40,679 nucleotides of DNA. Origin: a virus. The translations under genes were made by a program, and so were the position numbers. Positions within the stretch are counted from its first letter, which is position 1; each line of letters opens with the position of its first letter. The stretch lies in the IMG/VR virus record IMGVR_UViG_3300030012_001399, positions 1 to 40,679 of that record; one strand, written 5' to 3'. The notes beneath the pieces are model-generated. The model did no database searches. It was not told where the DNA came from and saw nothing but the letters and a program-made list of their open reading frames with translations. Shown in pieces: positions 5,841-15,762 of this stretch.

Positions 5841-6187
5841 GATGTCCAGCTTGTGGCTGGTCAAACGCCTTGAAAAACTATCCAAAGATGATAGCAAGGC
5901 TACAAAAGAATTTAGATGATAATGCATTAGAGCGTTTAAACGACCTCTTCATATCAGCGTTAGATGACCTAACAGCCTATACTTTACTTAAAGCTTGTCA
6001 AGACATTGACGACGAAGTAATCAAACATTGTATAACAATTTGGGAACGCAAAGACTTAGCTGGAAAAGGCTATGATGTATATTATTTTATAGGTATATTA
6101 AGAAATGAGAATAAGAAGTATGAGAACAAATTAATTATAGAGCGTAAGAGATTGGATAGCTTACCACCAGATTTAAAGGAGGATTAG
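5837..6187 (+). CDS. Possible helicase-associated replication protein with N-terminal CxxC
   Basis: A 116-residue protein with AAGGAG before ATG 5837. It starts MRCPACGW, half a zinc site, followed by an all-helical body (residues 12-116). It lies directly before the DnaB helicase with no gap, the position often taken by helicase loaders or replication initiators in phages that use a DnaB-type helicase. I do not recognise the fold, so this role is context-based. A GTTTAAAC copy (5934) encodes RLN. Confidence 0.55.
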   Translation: MRCPACGWSNALKNYPKMIARLQKNLDDNALERLNDLFISALDDLTAYTLLKACQDIDDEVIKHCITIWERKDLAGKGYDVYYFIGILRNENKKYENKLIIERKRLDSLPPDLKED

Positions 6188-7543
6188 ATGGATGCTTTTG
6201 ATAAAAATATAGATGTGTCAAAGATGTATAGTGGCGTATCTGAAAAACAAGTTTTAGGGTGTGTACTTAGAAACCCAGAAAAAATGCAAGAAGCATTAAG
6301 CTTTATTACTACCAGCAAAGTATTTTATATGGATGACCATCAGCATATTTGGGGAGCTATGTATTATTTACACGAATCAAACAAAGATATAGATGTAGCA
6401 ACTGTATCAAACTTTTTGGGAGAAAAAGGTCATAAGCTTGCTTACTATGTTTCTGGTCTACAAAATGACATTATAACAGAAGCTACATTTAAAACACATT
6501 GTAAAACAATTTATGATTTATTTGTAAGAAGACAACTATGGAAGCGTATCGTTGGATTTAAAGACAGAATAGAAAAAGATACATCATATAAAGATGTATC
6601 GTCTGATGTTGATTATCTAGGTAAAATATCAGAGAAATTTAGCGATATGATTAAAATGGAACACCAGTCTATGGAAGGTCTTGATGAAGAGCTTATTGAA
6701 GCTATCTTCGCTAAAAAGAACCTTGTTCAGACTGGTATTTCATCTATTGATAAAGCTATTGTTGGTATGACAAAAGGTGAAATATCTATTATAGCTGGTA
6801 GACCTGGTAATGGTAAAAGTACTTTAGCTCTTAACATAACTAAAAATATGATACTTGATGGCAAAAAAGTAGTATTTATAAGTAGAGAAATGCCAAGAGT
6901 AGAGATTGTTAAAAAGTTTTTAGCTATGCATACTACCGTACCAAACAAGCAAATGCGTAATAATGCATCAGAACATAGAGAAGAAATAGAAAAAGGTTTA
7001 GATTTTATAAAAAAGTATTACAAATCGCTTCATTTATTTGATAATTTAAGAGGTCTAGATGAAGGCATTCAAGAAGCCAAAAAGATAAGACCTGATGTAA
7101 TCATTGATGACCATATAGGTTTTATTGAGTTTTCACAGCGTGATAATAGAGATGTCAGACATCGTATCGCCGAAGTGACAAGAAGATATAAATGGCTTGC
7201 AAAAGAACTTGATTGTTCTGTTATATTAGTCTCTCAACTAAATCGTAACATAGAGCATCGTGTAGATAAGATTCCAAGGCTCAGCGACCTTGCTGAGTCT
7301 GGTAATCTTGAGCAAGATGCAGAAATCGTAATCTTTAACTATTATCCATACGTATATGAATATGAACAAGCTGAACATGGAGAGTTTGGGCAACAGATTA
7401 TTATAGCCAAAAACAGATATGGAACAACTTGTAAGTTTGATGTGGGTTATCACGGTGATAGTGCATCTATATTAGACACACCAGAACAGGCAAAACAGAA
7501 GTTTAGAGACCGTTTAAACGATTTCTATGATAAATTAGACTAA
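6188..7543 (+). CDS. dnaB: Replicative DNA helicase, DnaB family
   Basis: A 451-residue protein, the usual DnaB size, with AAAGGAGG before ATG 6188. The N-terminal domain (EKQVLGCVLRNPEKM to about residue 90) matches the DnaB N-domain. The RecA-type core has Walker A GRPGNGKST near residue 204, Walker B VIIDDHIGF, and the characteristic SVILVSQLNR followed by RLSDLAESGNLEQDA. It unwinds DNA at the fork. There is no TOPRIM primase or polymerase nearby, so the host replisome must supply them. A GTTTAAAC copy sits near the stop (7512). Confidence 0.95.
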   Translation: MDAFDKNIDVSKMYSGVSEKQVLGCVLRNPEKMQEALSFITTSKVFYMDDHQHIWGAMYYLHESNKDIDVATVSNFLGEKGHKLAYYVSGLQNDIITEATFKTHCKTIYDLFVRRQLWKRIVGFKDRIEKDTSYKDVSSDVDYLGKISEKFSDMIKMEHQSMEGLDEELIEAIFAKKNLVQTGISSIDKAIVGMTKGEISIIAGRPGNGKSTLALNITKNMILDGKKVVFISREMPRVEIVKKFLAMHTTVPNKQMRNNASEHREEIEKGLDFIKKYYKSLHLFDNLRGLDEGIQEAKKIRPDVIIDDHIGFIEFSQRDNRDVRHRIAEVTRRYKWLAKELDCSVILVSQLNRNIEHRVDKIPRLSDLAESGNLEQDAEIVIFNYYPYVYEYEQAEHGEFGQQIIIAKNRYGTTCKFDVGYHGDSASILDTPEQAKQKFRDRLNDFYDKLD

Positions 7544-7558
7544 TTTTAGGCTAAAATT
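7542..7558. other. AT-rich hairpin at the helicase stop
   Basis: AATTTTAGGCTAAAATT overlaps the helicase stop codon and can fold into a 6-bp AT stem. There is no T tract, so it is probably a weak or accessory signal rather than the main terminator. Confidence 0.35.
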
Positions 7559-7634
7559 CAGTTAAGGCATCTAATTCAATCGTCACAGAACGTTCGTTAT
7601 TTAGGCGATAGTTATATCAAAGAATTTATTTTAC

Positions 7635-7667
7635 GAGCTTCTAGGGGCATTCTCGCAAGCTTTTTTT
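7635..7667 (+). terminator. Probable terminator between convergent arms
   Basis: GAGCTT (7635-7640) pairs with AAGCTT (7657-7662, one G-U pair) and is followed by a run of seven T at 7661-7667. It lies between the + early arm and the - structural arm and points at the early transcript. The stem is short, and the T run enters the end of the opposite gene. Confidence 0.5.
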
Positions 7668-10600
7668 AAGGGCGATAGCGATTTTTTTGACTTTTGACAT
7701 ATTGTCTATACTCTCTTAGCTTTTTCTTGTATGTTTGCTCTAATCCTTTTAATTCTTGTAATTCATCATTATCTAATCTTGAAACAAAATCATCATAATC
7801 AGATGTTTTTCTACCTTGTGTTCTTTTCTTTGATAAACTAATAGGTTCTGAATCTTCTAAATAATCTAAAGCTCTGTTATATGCATAGTTAAAAGCTTTT
7901 CTTTTGTTAGTTCTTGTGGTGTTTGCCATTTCATACTGATGTTGTATATAAGTAACTGCAGCCCAGAAGTCTTTGTTCTTTTGTTCCAGAGTTCTATCGC
8001 TATAAAGATTTGCTTGTAGCTGTCTATACATAAGACTTTTTGTGGTAGCATTATTAAAATTAAATTTACCACTATATTCTGTATTTAAAATATCGCTTTT
8101 ATATGCACCTTGTTTTTGTCTAAATGTTCTAAATCTTGTTTCTGTTTTTTTATCAGTTCTTTTTCTAATACCATTTACAATATCATTTGCTATTGGTACT
8201 GCTTTAGTAAGCTGATTTCCTGCTTCTTTTAATAGCACTTGTCTTTGTCCTGGTGTTTCTGATGCAAATGTTCCTTGTGCCACTAATGAAGCTGCACCTA
8301 ATAAGTTTTGTCCATTTTGTACAATAGCTGGTGTAAGAGATTGTGCGATAGGTCTATTGGTCTCAGCTAATGCTGAAAAAATACCTAAACCTTCACCATC
8401 AACAAAATAATTCCAAAAACGTTCTGGTGCTGATACAAACTTGTCTGGGTCTGTGTTATGTACAGTATAATACATATTTTGTATTGCTGCTCCTGCTCCA
8501 ACAGATGCTCCAATATATCTTAACATTGGTGCGACCTCACCATTTTGAACTAATGGCTTATATGCATTTTGATATACATTTTCTGTTACACGGTAAGCAA
8601 TACGATAAAACAATGTAAATGGTTTTGCATAAGCATTGCTCATAAATCTTGGCAGAGCTGTTGGGTCTGCTAAACCTTGTGTTAAAGTATGACCTCTAAA
8701 ATATATTTGATTTAATTGGTCTTCTGTAAATGAGCCTTTCTTTACAGCTTTCTCCCATCCATCAACTTTAAATACATCTTCTAATATTCTTCTTGCAGAG
8801 GATTTGTCTATGTTAGCAAATAAACCTTCTGATTTACCAGCTAATACTTTTAATGCATCATCGGCTGCAACTTCTGAAACAGCAACAGAAAGCAATCTGT
8901 TTGCTTGCTCAGTCTTTTTCATCCCTAGTGTTAGTGCTCTTTGTGCTCTCGCTTGAAGACCTTGACCACGTATACCTACTGTTTCTACTAATTGTTCTCC
9001 TGCATCTAAAGCACCAATCTTTACTGCTCTTTCATACACTGCCTTTTGAAACTTATCATCAGTAGCCATTTTAGCCATAGCTCTCATAAATTTTGCACCA
9101 CCAAATGTGGTAATATTTTGAGTTTGACCTAAGAAGAAGTTCTTTATAGCTGACCTAGGACTACTTAAACCAGTAGCTGCTGTCCAAGCCGTAGCTTGTC
9201 TTAACACAGGACTTACAATATCATCATAAGAGTCACCTCTTAACACTATGTCCATATCTTTTTGTAGCTCTGATTTGATATAATTTATATCTTGTATATT
9301 TCCTACTTCTTGTTCTATTTGTCTAATTCTTTTTGTAAATGCTTTTGTAAAATTACCATCTTTAATTACACCTTCAGGACCAAAGAATTTTGTAGTAGAA
9401 GTAATACTAGCTGCTCTACCAGCATATCTATCCATTGCTAATCCATAGTCTTCAATATAAGTATCTACAACTTTACCTATTTTTACACCATTAAACTCAT
9501 CACCAACTTTGAGCTTCATATTATCTACACCAGATATTATACCACCATTTTCATCTAAAAATATCTTAGGAGGTAGTTTGGCTGTACGTGAATATTGAGC
9601 CCCATAAATACCATGCTTAGCACTATGTGAAAGTGTTTCATCTAATATTTCACCAGCTTGTTTGTATTTGTCCTTGGAAGCAAAAAACTCTCCACCACGT
9701 TTAAACCTTTTGTCTGTTTTAAGTATTGCATCAATCATAGAATCTCTAAGTGGTCCGTCTTGTTTTGATAACAAGTCTGCTGCTTCATCTGAAACTGTAA
9801 GACTTACAAAGTTTTTTACTTTTTGAATATCTTTGTTTTTAAAATTCTTACCATCAAAGAACTTTTCTTGAACACCAGCTTTCTTCATTTGGTCATATAT
9901 ATTGTTTACAAACTTTTGGTGTATTTGTTTTATGTCTTCTAATGCACGTTTTTGTTTACTATTTAATTCGCTTCTTAAATCTACAAACCTATCATCAATA
10001 TGATATATTAACTCTTTATCTAACAAACTTCTTTCTTCTTTTGTTAAATCATAGAAGTCATATTTTTTAGTCATATCATTTCTTGATGCTCTATAAGTAC
10101 CTTTAATTTCTTCTCTTAGTCTTGTCATCTGAGTTAAGTCTGTTTCTATTTTAACAAGAGCTTCACTACCTAACTCTCTGCCTAAATTACCAAACTTAGT
10201 ACTTACAGGCATAATTCTATTCATAAACTTCTTAAAGTTTCCTATCACTGGGTTATTATCAAATACAATACCACCATTTTCATCGTGTAGTTTTGTAGTG
10301 TATGAAGGTTGATTATCTATAAGTGCTTTATATTGTTGTAACTCATCATCTGTCATTTCTGTGATAGACTTCTTACCAAAAACATTAACTTTTAATGCTG
10401 TGTGTCTTTGGTCAACTGGACTTTTTGTTAATAAACCTGCTTCTCTTTCTAAAGCTTTGATTTCTTTAAATAGTGTCAAGTTTTTGTTTCCAGTCACTTT
10501 CTCAGATGATTTTAATAGTATTTCGTCAGCTCTTATGAGCTGTTGTTTTTTACTCATGGTAGGATTTCTTAAGCCTACATCTTCTGCAAAGTCTATCAAA

Positions 10601-12447
10601 TAACTAAATGAAAGCTCATCGTTATTCTTACTCATAATGCTTGTAGAATAATCACTAGCTAATGCATCTTTACCATACAATACATTGCCTTTACCTTGCG
10701 ACCTTAAATTATAAGCAACAGAAGTAATCTCGTTTTTCTTTGCACCTACTTTATATGGAACATCTTCAAATTGTATGTTACCATCTTTATCTACAACATT
10801 CTGACCATTTACTGTTTGTTTTACTTTTCTTGTAGGTCTTTTTACGTTTAATAATCCTTTGTTTGTAGTAACAGATTCTTGACCAAATATCTTTGCTAGT
10901 TCAACAGCATCTTTTTCTTTTAATCCTTTTACTAAAAATCCTCTACCATCAGCAGTGCCTTTATACATACCTTCAACAGCCATAATTTGATTACGATTAT
11001 ATCCTCTTGCTAAAAGCTCTCTAATTAATGTTTCATTAGCAGTTTCTCCGTATAATCCAACAGCTTTATTATTGAAGAATGCTGGTTCATTAGCTGTAAT
11101 GATACCAAACTTTTTAGTGTTTATAAAATTTTCTAGGTCATCTTGGTCATCAAAGAATGAAAACTTATTACCCTTATTATCAAAGTTATATTTTATTTGT
11201 TGTATGATGTTATCATCAGACCTCTTATAGTCTTGATTAAATTTATTAAAATCTTTTACTACTAAATCTTTTTCTTTACCATTAGCATAGTATGTCTGAT
11301 ATTCTACTTTTAATTTACCGTCTTTTGGTTCTACATAAACTTTTCTTACTTTAGCTGTAGTTTTAACTTCACCTGTTTTTTTGTCAAAGCTACTAAAATC
11401 TATTGTTTTATATTGTTCGTCTACTTGTGCTATTGCTTGTTTATTAATAACACCCATAGCTATCTGTGAGTAGTCTCCTAATTTCTTTTCATCAGTAAGA
11501 CCAATTCTTTCTAGTGCTCTTCTTACATCTTGTTTAGATGCTTGCATTGTAGCACCACCAAATAAACTACCAAGACCTGTAGTGAGTGCACCTGTAAGAA
11601 CTCTACTACCCATATCCATACCTTCTTCATTTGGTAAACTAGTAGTAAACCCAGACATAAAATATGTACCTAATTCTGCAGGCTTACTCTTACCTAGGCT
11701 TTTCATGTAAGGATTGTTAGCAAATTTAAACGCTGGAGCTACAGCAAACAATGCACCTGCTACTGCATCTTGACCAAAAGCTACTGCACGCTGTTTAAAC
11801 GTTGCGTCATCTTCTTGCATCATCTGACCAGTAGAACCAAATATGAAGGCTTCTCTACCCATCTCACGACCTAAAACAAATCTTCTTGCAGCAGCTACAT
11901 CATTCTCTGCAAGTTTCATAAATTTATCTATATAACCTTTTTGTACACCATTTCTTCCTAATGCATTTACAAGTAAAGAGTTTTTAACACCAATACCAGC
12001 CTTTGCAACACCTTGTGCCATTTCATCTACATTGCCTGCTTTTTTAGCAGCATTATATATTTTAGCACCCTGTGATAATCTAGCAGCACTTGAACCTAGC
12101 ATAGCTAAACCTCCAAGACCACCTGTCATTACTGTCGCTAATGCTGTAACTCCAAAGAATGCAGCACCAGCACCTAACATCTTACCAGCTTTTGCTGCTC
12201 CTGATAGTTCATCTGCATCTAATCTTGGGTCATTGTATAATTTACCAAATGTAAGCTCTTCACCTAAACTACCAAAGAATGCTTCACTGAATGATGGCAT
12301 CTCTGTTCTGATGGATGGTGTTGTTTGTGTTGGAGATTCTACTCCAGCTAGTTCTAAGAAGTTTGGTCTATTTTGAGTTTGAGTTATAGATGTATCTACA
12401 CCTGCTAATTCAAAGAAATTAGGTCTTGTTTGGTCGCCATTTGCCAT
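7666..12447 (-). CDS. Very large internal virion / ejection protein
   Basis: A 1593-residue protein. The N-terminus has a near repeat (RPNFFELAGVD and RPNFLELAGVE), then a Gly/Ala-rich hydrophobic stretch near residues 85-120 (MLGAGAAFFGVTALATVMTG) and long helical Lys/Glu-rich regions. The size, hydrophobic patch and place at the end of the structural arm fit the largest ejected core protein of short-tailed phages. I see no lysozyme or transglycosylase motif. It shares the MANG start with two neighbours. There is no clear Shine-Dalgarno; it starts nine bases after the upstream stop. Two GTTTAAAC copies (9699, 11793) lie inside. Confidence 0.7.
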   Translation of the reverse strand: MANGDQTRPNFFELAGVDTSITQTQNRPNFLELAGVESPTQTTPSIRTEMPSFSEAFFGSLGEELTFGKLYNDPRLDADELSGAAKAGKMLGAGAAFFGVTALATVMTGGLGGLAMLGSSAARLSQGAKIYNAAKKAGNVDEMAQGVAKAGIGVKNSLLVNALGRNGVQKGYIDKFMKLAENDVAAARRFVLGREMGREAFIFGSTGQMMQEDDATFKQRAVAFGQDAVAGALFAVAPAFKFANNPYMKSLGKSKPAELGTYFMSGFTTSLPNEEGMDMGSRVLTGALTTGLGSLFGGATMQASKQDVRRALERIGLTDEKKLGDYSQIAMGVINKQAIAQVDEQYKTIDFSSFDKKTGEVKTTAKVRKVYVEPKDGKLKVEYQTYYANGKEKDLVVKDFNKFNQDYKRSDDNIIQQIKYNFDNKGNKFSFFDDQDDLENFINTKKFGIITANEPAFFNNKAVGLYGETANETLIRELLARGYNRNQIMAVEGMYKGTADGRGFLVKGLKEKDAVELAKIFGQESVTTNKGLLNVKRPTRKVKQTVNGQNVVDKDGNIQFEDVPYKVGAKKNEITSVAYNLRSQGKGNVLYGKDALASDYSTSIMSKNNDELSFSYLIDFAEDVGLRNPTMSKKQQLIRADEILLKSSEKVTGNKNLTLFKEIKALEREAGLLTKSPVDQRHTALKVNVFGKKSITEMTDDELQQYKALIDNQPSYTTKLHDENGGIVFDNNPVIGNFKKFMNRIMPVSTKFGNLGRELGSEALVKIETDLTQMTRLREEIKGTYRASRNDMTKKYDFYDLTKEERSLLDKELIYHIDDRFVDLRSELNSKQKRALEDIKQIHQKFVNNIYDQMKKAGVQEKFFDGKNFKNKDIQKVKNFVSLTVSDEAADLLSKQDGPLRDSMIDAILKTDKRFKRGGEFFASKDKYKQAGEILDETLSHSAKHGIYGAQYSRTAKLPPKIFLDENGGIISGVDNMKLKVGDEFNGVKIGKVVDTYIEDYGLAMDRYAGRAASITSTTKFFGPEGVIKDGNFTKAFTKRIRQIEQEVGNIQDINYIKSELQKDMDIVLRGDSYDDIVSPVLRQATAWTAATGLSSPRSAIKNFFLGQTQNITTFGGAKFMRAMAKMATDDKFQKAVYERAVKIGALDAGEQLVETVGIRGQGLQARAQRALTLGMKKTEQANRLLSVAVSEVAADDALKVLAGKSEGLFANIDKSSARRILEDVFKVDGWEKAVKKGSFTEDQLNQIYFRGHTLTQGLADPTALPRFMSNAYAKPFTLFYRIAYRVTENVYQNAYKPLVQNGEVAPMLRYIGASVGAGAAIQNMYYTVHNTDPDKFVSAPERFWNYFVDGEGLGIFSALAETNRPIAQSLTPAIVQNGQNLLGAASLVAQGTFASETPGQRQVLLKEAGNQLTKAVPIANDIVNGIRKRTDKKTETRFRTFRQKQGAYKSDILNTEYSGKFNFNNATTKSLMYRQLQANLYSDRTLEQKNKDFWAAVTYIQHQYEMANTTRTNKRKAFNYAYNRALDYLEDSEPISLSKKRTQGRKTSDYDDFVSRLDNDELQELKGLEQTYKKKLREYRQYVKSQKNRYRP

Positions 12448-12456
12448 ATTTATTAA

Positions 12457-13665
12457 CTAGAAAAAGAAACTACCACGTCTAGAAGCTCTTTCTCTAAATT
12501 TCTCTCCTCGTATTTCTTTTTCAACTTCTTGACCAGGTGTTAAGGGTTTTGGTTTATTAGATTCTTCTTTAAGAGCATTTACTTCTTCTCTCAATTTATT
12601 ATATTCATCTTTAGTTATATTAGGATTATTTTTCGCAGATTCTAATTCATCTTGTTTAGTTTTAAGCTCTTGATTTATATCTCTAATAGGTGCTTCATCG
12701 TCGGTATATGTATATTCTCCAGTATCTAGATTAATTCGTATGCTTTTTTCTGTCCTACTGTCATCATTGTTAGGAACAGTGATTGTTCCAGATTGACCTT
12801 TTGATTTAAATGCTTCCATTTCTGCTTCTGTCAAAATACCATCTGACTCTACAGATTCTCCTTCCATTGATGACGCACTTAATAATGCTAATTTATTTTC
12901 ATATCTTTTGATAACTGACTCTGGTGCGTCTGAATTTCTTAAAGATGATATAACATTTCCTAAATCTATCATTAGTTTATTTTTATCTTTTTGATTTTCA
13001 ATGGAATCTAGCTTATCTTTATCTAGTCTATCTATCATAAATGTAGCTATTTGTGTAGGATTGTTTGAGTCTTTAATTATATCTCTTAATTCATCTTCAT
13101 TTTCAAACTCAACAATATCAAGCACATCGTTTGCAAATTCTCTGTTTTTCATAACTGCTAATCTTTTGTCAAAATTAGATGTATCTCTCTTAATACCTTT
13201 AGAGTCTAACTCTAATCTAAACTCATTTAACTGTATTTCTGCTTCTTCAACAGTCAGATTTGCAAAATTATCTGACAAATTTTTAAATTTTGTATTTATA
13301 TCATTATTGTTTGTAACAGTAACATTTTTATATTTTTTTACAGCATTCCCTAAGTTTCTACCTCTATCAGTTTTATAAGTAACAGTATCTCCAAAAGCAA
13401 CAGCTTCGTCACCTTCTAAATCTGCAAGTATATCAACCATCGCAACATCTTCTGAAAAATTTCTAGAATCTATCATGTCGTTATATTGTTGGTTTCTAAA
13501 TGCTTTTTCATCAGCATATCTTTCATCTTCTCTTTGTTGCTCATCTCTATATCTTTGTTGTTCTACCAACAATCCAGGTATTTGATTTAACATATCACCA
13601 AGCGTATCTTGGCTTGATGCCATTGCTGCTGCATCTAAAATGGTGTCTACATAACTTCTAGCCAT
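12457..13665 (-). CDS. Probable internal virion protein
   Basis: A 402-residue, very hydrophilic protein. ATG 13665 (MARSYVDTILDAA) is preferred to the upstream TTG at 13713, as GAGG lies nine bases before it and it overlaps the upstream gene by only eight bases. It has long charged helices, including QLRED-type stretches (YRDEQQREDERYADEKAF) near residues 37-54, and a basic end (RGEKFRERASRRGSFFF). No family is recognised; the assignment comes from position beside the large ejection protein. Confidence 0.55.
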   Translation of the reverse strand: MARSYVDTILDAAAMASSQDTLGDMLNQIPGLLVEQQRYRDEQQREDERYADEKAFRNQQYNDMIDSRNFSEDVAMVDILADLEGDEAVAFGDTVTYKTDRGRNLGNAVKKYKNVTVTNNNDINTKFKNLSDNFANLTVEEAEIQLNEFRLELDSKGIKRDTSNFDKRLAVMKNREFANDVLDIVEFENEDELRDIIKDSNNPTQIATFMIDRLDKDKLDSIENQKDKNKLMIDLGNVISSLRNSDAPESVIKRYENKLALLSASSMEGESVESDGILTEAEMEAFKSKGQSGTITVPNNDDSRTEKSIRINLDTGEYTYTDDEAPIRDINQELKTKQDELESAKNNPNITKDEYNKLREEVNALKEESNKPKPLTPGQEVEKEIRGEKFRERASRRGSFFF

Positions 13666-14233
13666 ATCTTCTGTCCTCGTATTGGTCTTGCTCTTCCATC
13701 TCTGATGGGTCAAACGGTTGCATTGTTCTGTTGTCTTGGTTGAATAAACCAGCTAATTCTGCAAGTCTTAATGCATCACTTCTTCTTTGTGCTTCTAAGC
13801 CTGCTACATATCTTCTTTCTGCTCCTACTCTGTCTACAATATCTTCTTCAATATCATATAAACCTCTACCAAAAGCAGACGCAGCTCTTTCACCTCTCAT
13901 AGATGCTGCCTCACTTATTTCTCCCATAAAATCTCTACCTGTAACAAATCCTCTTCTACCTTGCATACCTCTTGCTTCTCTTTGACCTTGAAACAAGCTA
14001 GATTGTAAACCTGTATATGTTTCTCCTAATTGGTCTGAAAGCCTACCTTGTCGTTCAGTTCTAAACTGTTGGTAAATATCAGCATTAGGGTCTGTCAGTG
14101 CATATAACTCTTCTGGTATTTCACCTAAAAACTGAGAGTATTGACCAAACTGGTCTTGTGTAACACCTAAAGGTTGATACATAGATTCTAAAAAATCCAT
14201 AGTAGACTGTGGTGTAAACATTCCGTTTGCCAT
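13658..14233 (-). CDS. Probable internal virion protein
   Basis: A 191-residue protein starting MANGMFTPQSTMDFLESMY. It is helical and Arg/Gln-rich, with a Gly/Arg segment (GMQGRRGFVTGRDFMG) near residues 88-103. The start is fixed by a TAATG junction with the gene before it. It sits among four consecutive genes that look like ejection or core proteins. No family recognised. Confidence 0.6.
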   Translation of the reverse strand: MANGMFTPQSTMDFLESMYQPLGVTQDQFGQYSQFLGEIPEELYALTDPNADIYQQFRTERQGRLSDQLGETYTGLQSSLFQGQREARGMQGRRGFVTGRDFMGEISEAASMRGERAASAFGRGLYDIEEDIVDRVGAERRYVAGLEAQRRSDALRLAELAGLFNQDNRTMQPFDPSEMEEQDQYEDRRYG

Positions 14234-15336
14234 TATCTCATTCCTTCCATTGGTCCAACCATATACTGAAACATACCATTTCTTTTAGGGTTATTAAATA
14301 AATTATTTATTTTCATTATATCATCATCTAAAAGTTCAGGATATTCTTCTGTTAATTGTCCTGTTGCAAGATTTTTAATTAACCCATCTGTATCTTGAAA
14401 ATCAAGAAATCTTTGGTCTCCAATAGAAACCCCAGTAGGAGAAGTTCCTTCTACTAGACCTCTTAACGTACCTGTTGGAGCTACAGGTTTTGGTAGAGCT
14501 GCAGTTTGTATATTAGGACCACTAACATTAGGTGCACCAAATAAAGATTCTGCCAACACATTGCTACTTACTTTTGGTGTTATATCTGGTCCAAGTTGTG
14601 ATAATCCTTCTACCTGTTCCATAATATCTGTACTAAGTCTTGGTTGTAAAGCATCAAGAGCATCTCCTGTTTTTGGGTCTATTTTAAATCCTTGAGTTTC
14701 TAGTTTTATATTTCTTACTGTTTCTGTAGGGTCTAATCCTAAAGCTTTGTTAAATACGTTTTTTAAATATTCTACGTTATCTATAGCTTCTGCTTTTAAA
14801 AGAGGTTCAAACTCTTTACCGAGCTTGCCAAGACTTCTACCTGTAAGATAGTCTGTAAGCAAATTCTTACCTATAGCATCTCTTTGTGCTTTTGTTAAAT
14901 CTTTCATTGCTTCTTCAAGGTCATCTGCACGCTGTTTAAACGCTTCCCTTTCTCTGCCGTAAAAGATACCACCAGGTACTAAACTGTCAGGAACATCTAC
15001 ATCATATTTTTTAAATCCACCTGCTGCTGCTGTACCTGCTAGTCCACCTAATGCTGTACCTAACGCTGCTTTACCAGCTGGTCCACCAAGTACAAAACCT
15101 ACAGTAGAACCTAACAATCTACCAAAAGAAGCTCTTCTTCCACGTCTACGTGCATTTCTTTCTGCTTCTTTTGCTATTTTTTCAAGCTGGTCTGCTGCTC
15201 TTTCTAAAGCCTCTTTTTCCTGTACAGCAGTAAGTCCAGTACGAAACTGAGCCTGACTACGTTCAGATATAGCTCTAGCTTTAGCAGCAGAAACCCCTAA
15301 TTGTGATTGTTGATATTGTGAAAATCCGTTTGCCAT
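14233..15336 (-). CDS. Probable internal virion protein with Gly/Ala membrane-like patch
   Basis: A 367-residue protein. The first 60 residues are an Arg/Lys/Glu helix (AADQLEKIAKEAERNARRRG). Then comes a Gly/Ala-rich hydrophobic stretch (FGRLLGSTVGFVLGGPAGKA and following Gly/Ala run, about residues 70-105) that could insert in a membrane, as ejection proteins do. The C-terminal half is less ordered. It shares the MANG start with two genes downstream. A GTTTAAAC copy (14934) encodes AFKQ with the rare GCG codon. Confidence 0.6.
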   Translation of the reverse strand: MANGFSQYQQSQLGVSAAKARAISERSQAQFRTGLTAVQEKEALERAADQLEKIAKEAERNARRRGRRASFGRLLGSTVGFVLGGPAGKAALGTALGGLAGTAAAGGFKKYDVDVPDSLVPGGIFYGREREAFKQRADDLEEAMKDLTKAQRDAIGKNLLTDYLTGRSLGKLGKEFEPLLKAEAIDNVEYLKNVFNKALGLDPTETVRNIKLETQGFKIDPKTGDALDALQPRLSTDIMEQVEGLSQLGPDITPKVSSNVLAESLFGAPNVSGPNIQTAALPKPVAPTGTLRGLVEGTSPTGVSIGDQRFLDFQDTDGLIKNLATGQLTEEYPELLDDDIMKINNLFNNPKRNGMFQYMVGPMEGMR

Positions 15337-15398
15337 AATATATATATCCTAACTAATTTATTAAAAAGTTATTCTCCATTTCTACTATTTTTTTATTA

Positions 15399-15716
15399 TT
15401 ATTGCCCTGGTCCACCACCAGCTTCATGGAATCCACCTATCGCATGACTCATGTGATGTGGTGTATTACCTATAGCAGCTCTATCTGTAGCAGTCAATGC
15501 TGTATTTGGTGTGCTTTGTAATGGATTATTGCTACCTCCAAACTTTTCAAAGTCTTGAACTGGTCCACTTGTTTGTCCTGCAAAAGTATGTTGTATGCCA
15601 CCTACATTACCTCCAGTCATTAACGAACCTAAACTAATATTAGTAGTTTGTACTACTTTACATCCGTCGTTGCCAATTTCTGACCTTAATGCTACATTTG
15701 TATTACTTACTGCCAT
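15399..15716 (-). CDS. Small Gly/Asn-rich structural protein, function unknown
   Basis: A 105-residue protein (MAVSNTNVALRSEIGNDGCK...) rich in Gly, Thr and Asn, ending HEAGGGPGQ. AAGGG lies before ATG 15716. Low-complexity composition and place between the fibre and the core proteins suggest a minor virion component. No family recognised. Confidence 0.6.
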   Translation of the reverse strand: MAVSNTNVALRSEIGNDGCKVVQTTNISLGSLMTGGNVGGIQHTFAGQTSGPVQDFEKFGGSNNPLQSTPNTALTATDRAAIGNTPHHMSHAIGGFHEAGGGPGQ

Positions 15717-15762
15717 TATTTGCCCTTCATTTTGTTAATCAATCTAATAAGATAGCCAATCA

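Noticed and set aside
7542-7558. Main terminator of the early arm
   Set aside because: Only AT pairs and no following T run; the signal at 7635-7667 is better.
8370-12376. Several + strand ORFs opposite the 1593-residue gene
   Set aside because: Low-complexity Leu/Ser-rich antisense shadows without ribosome sites.
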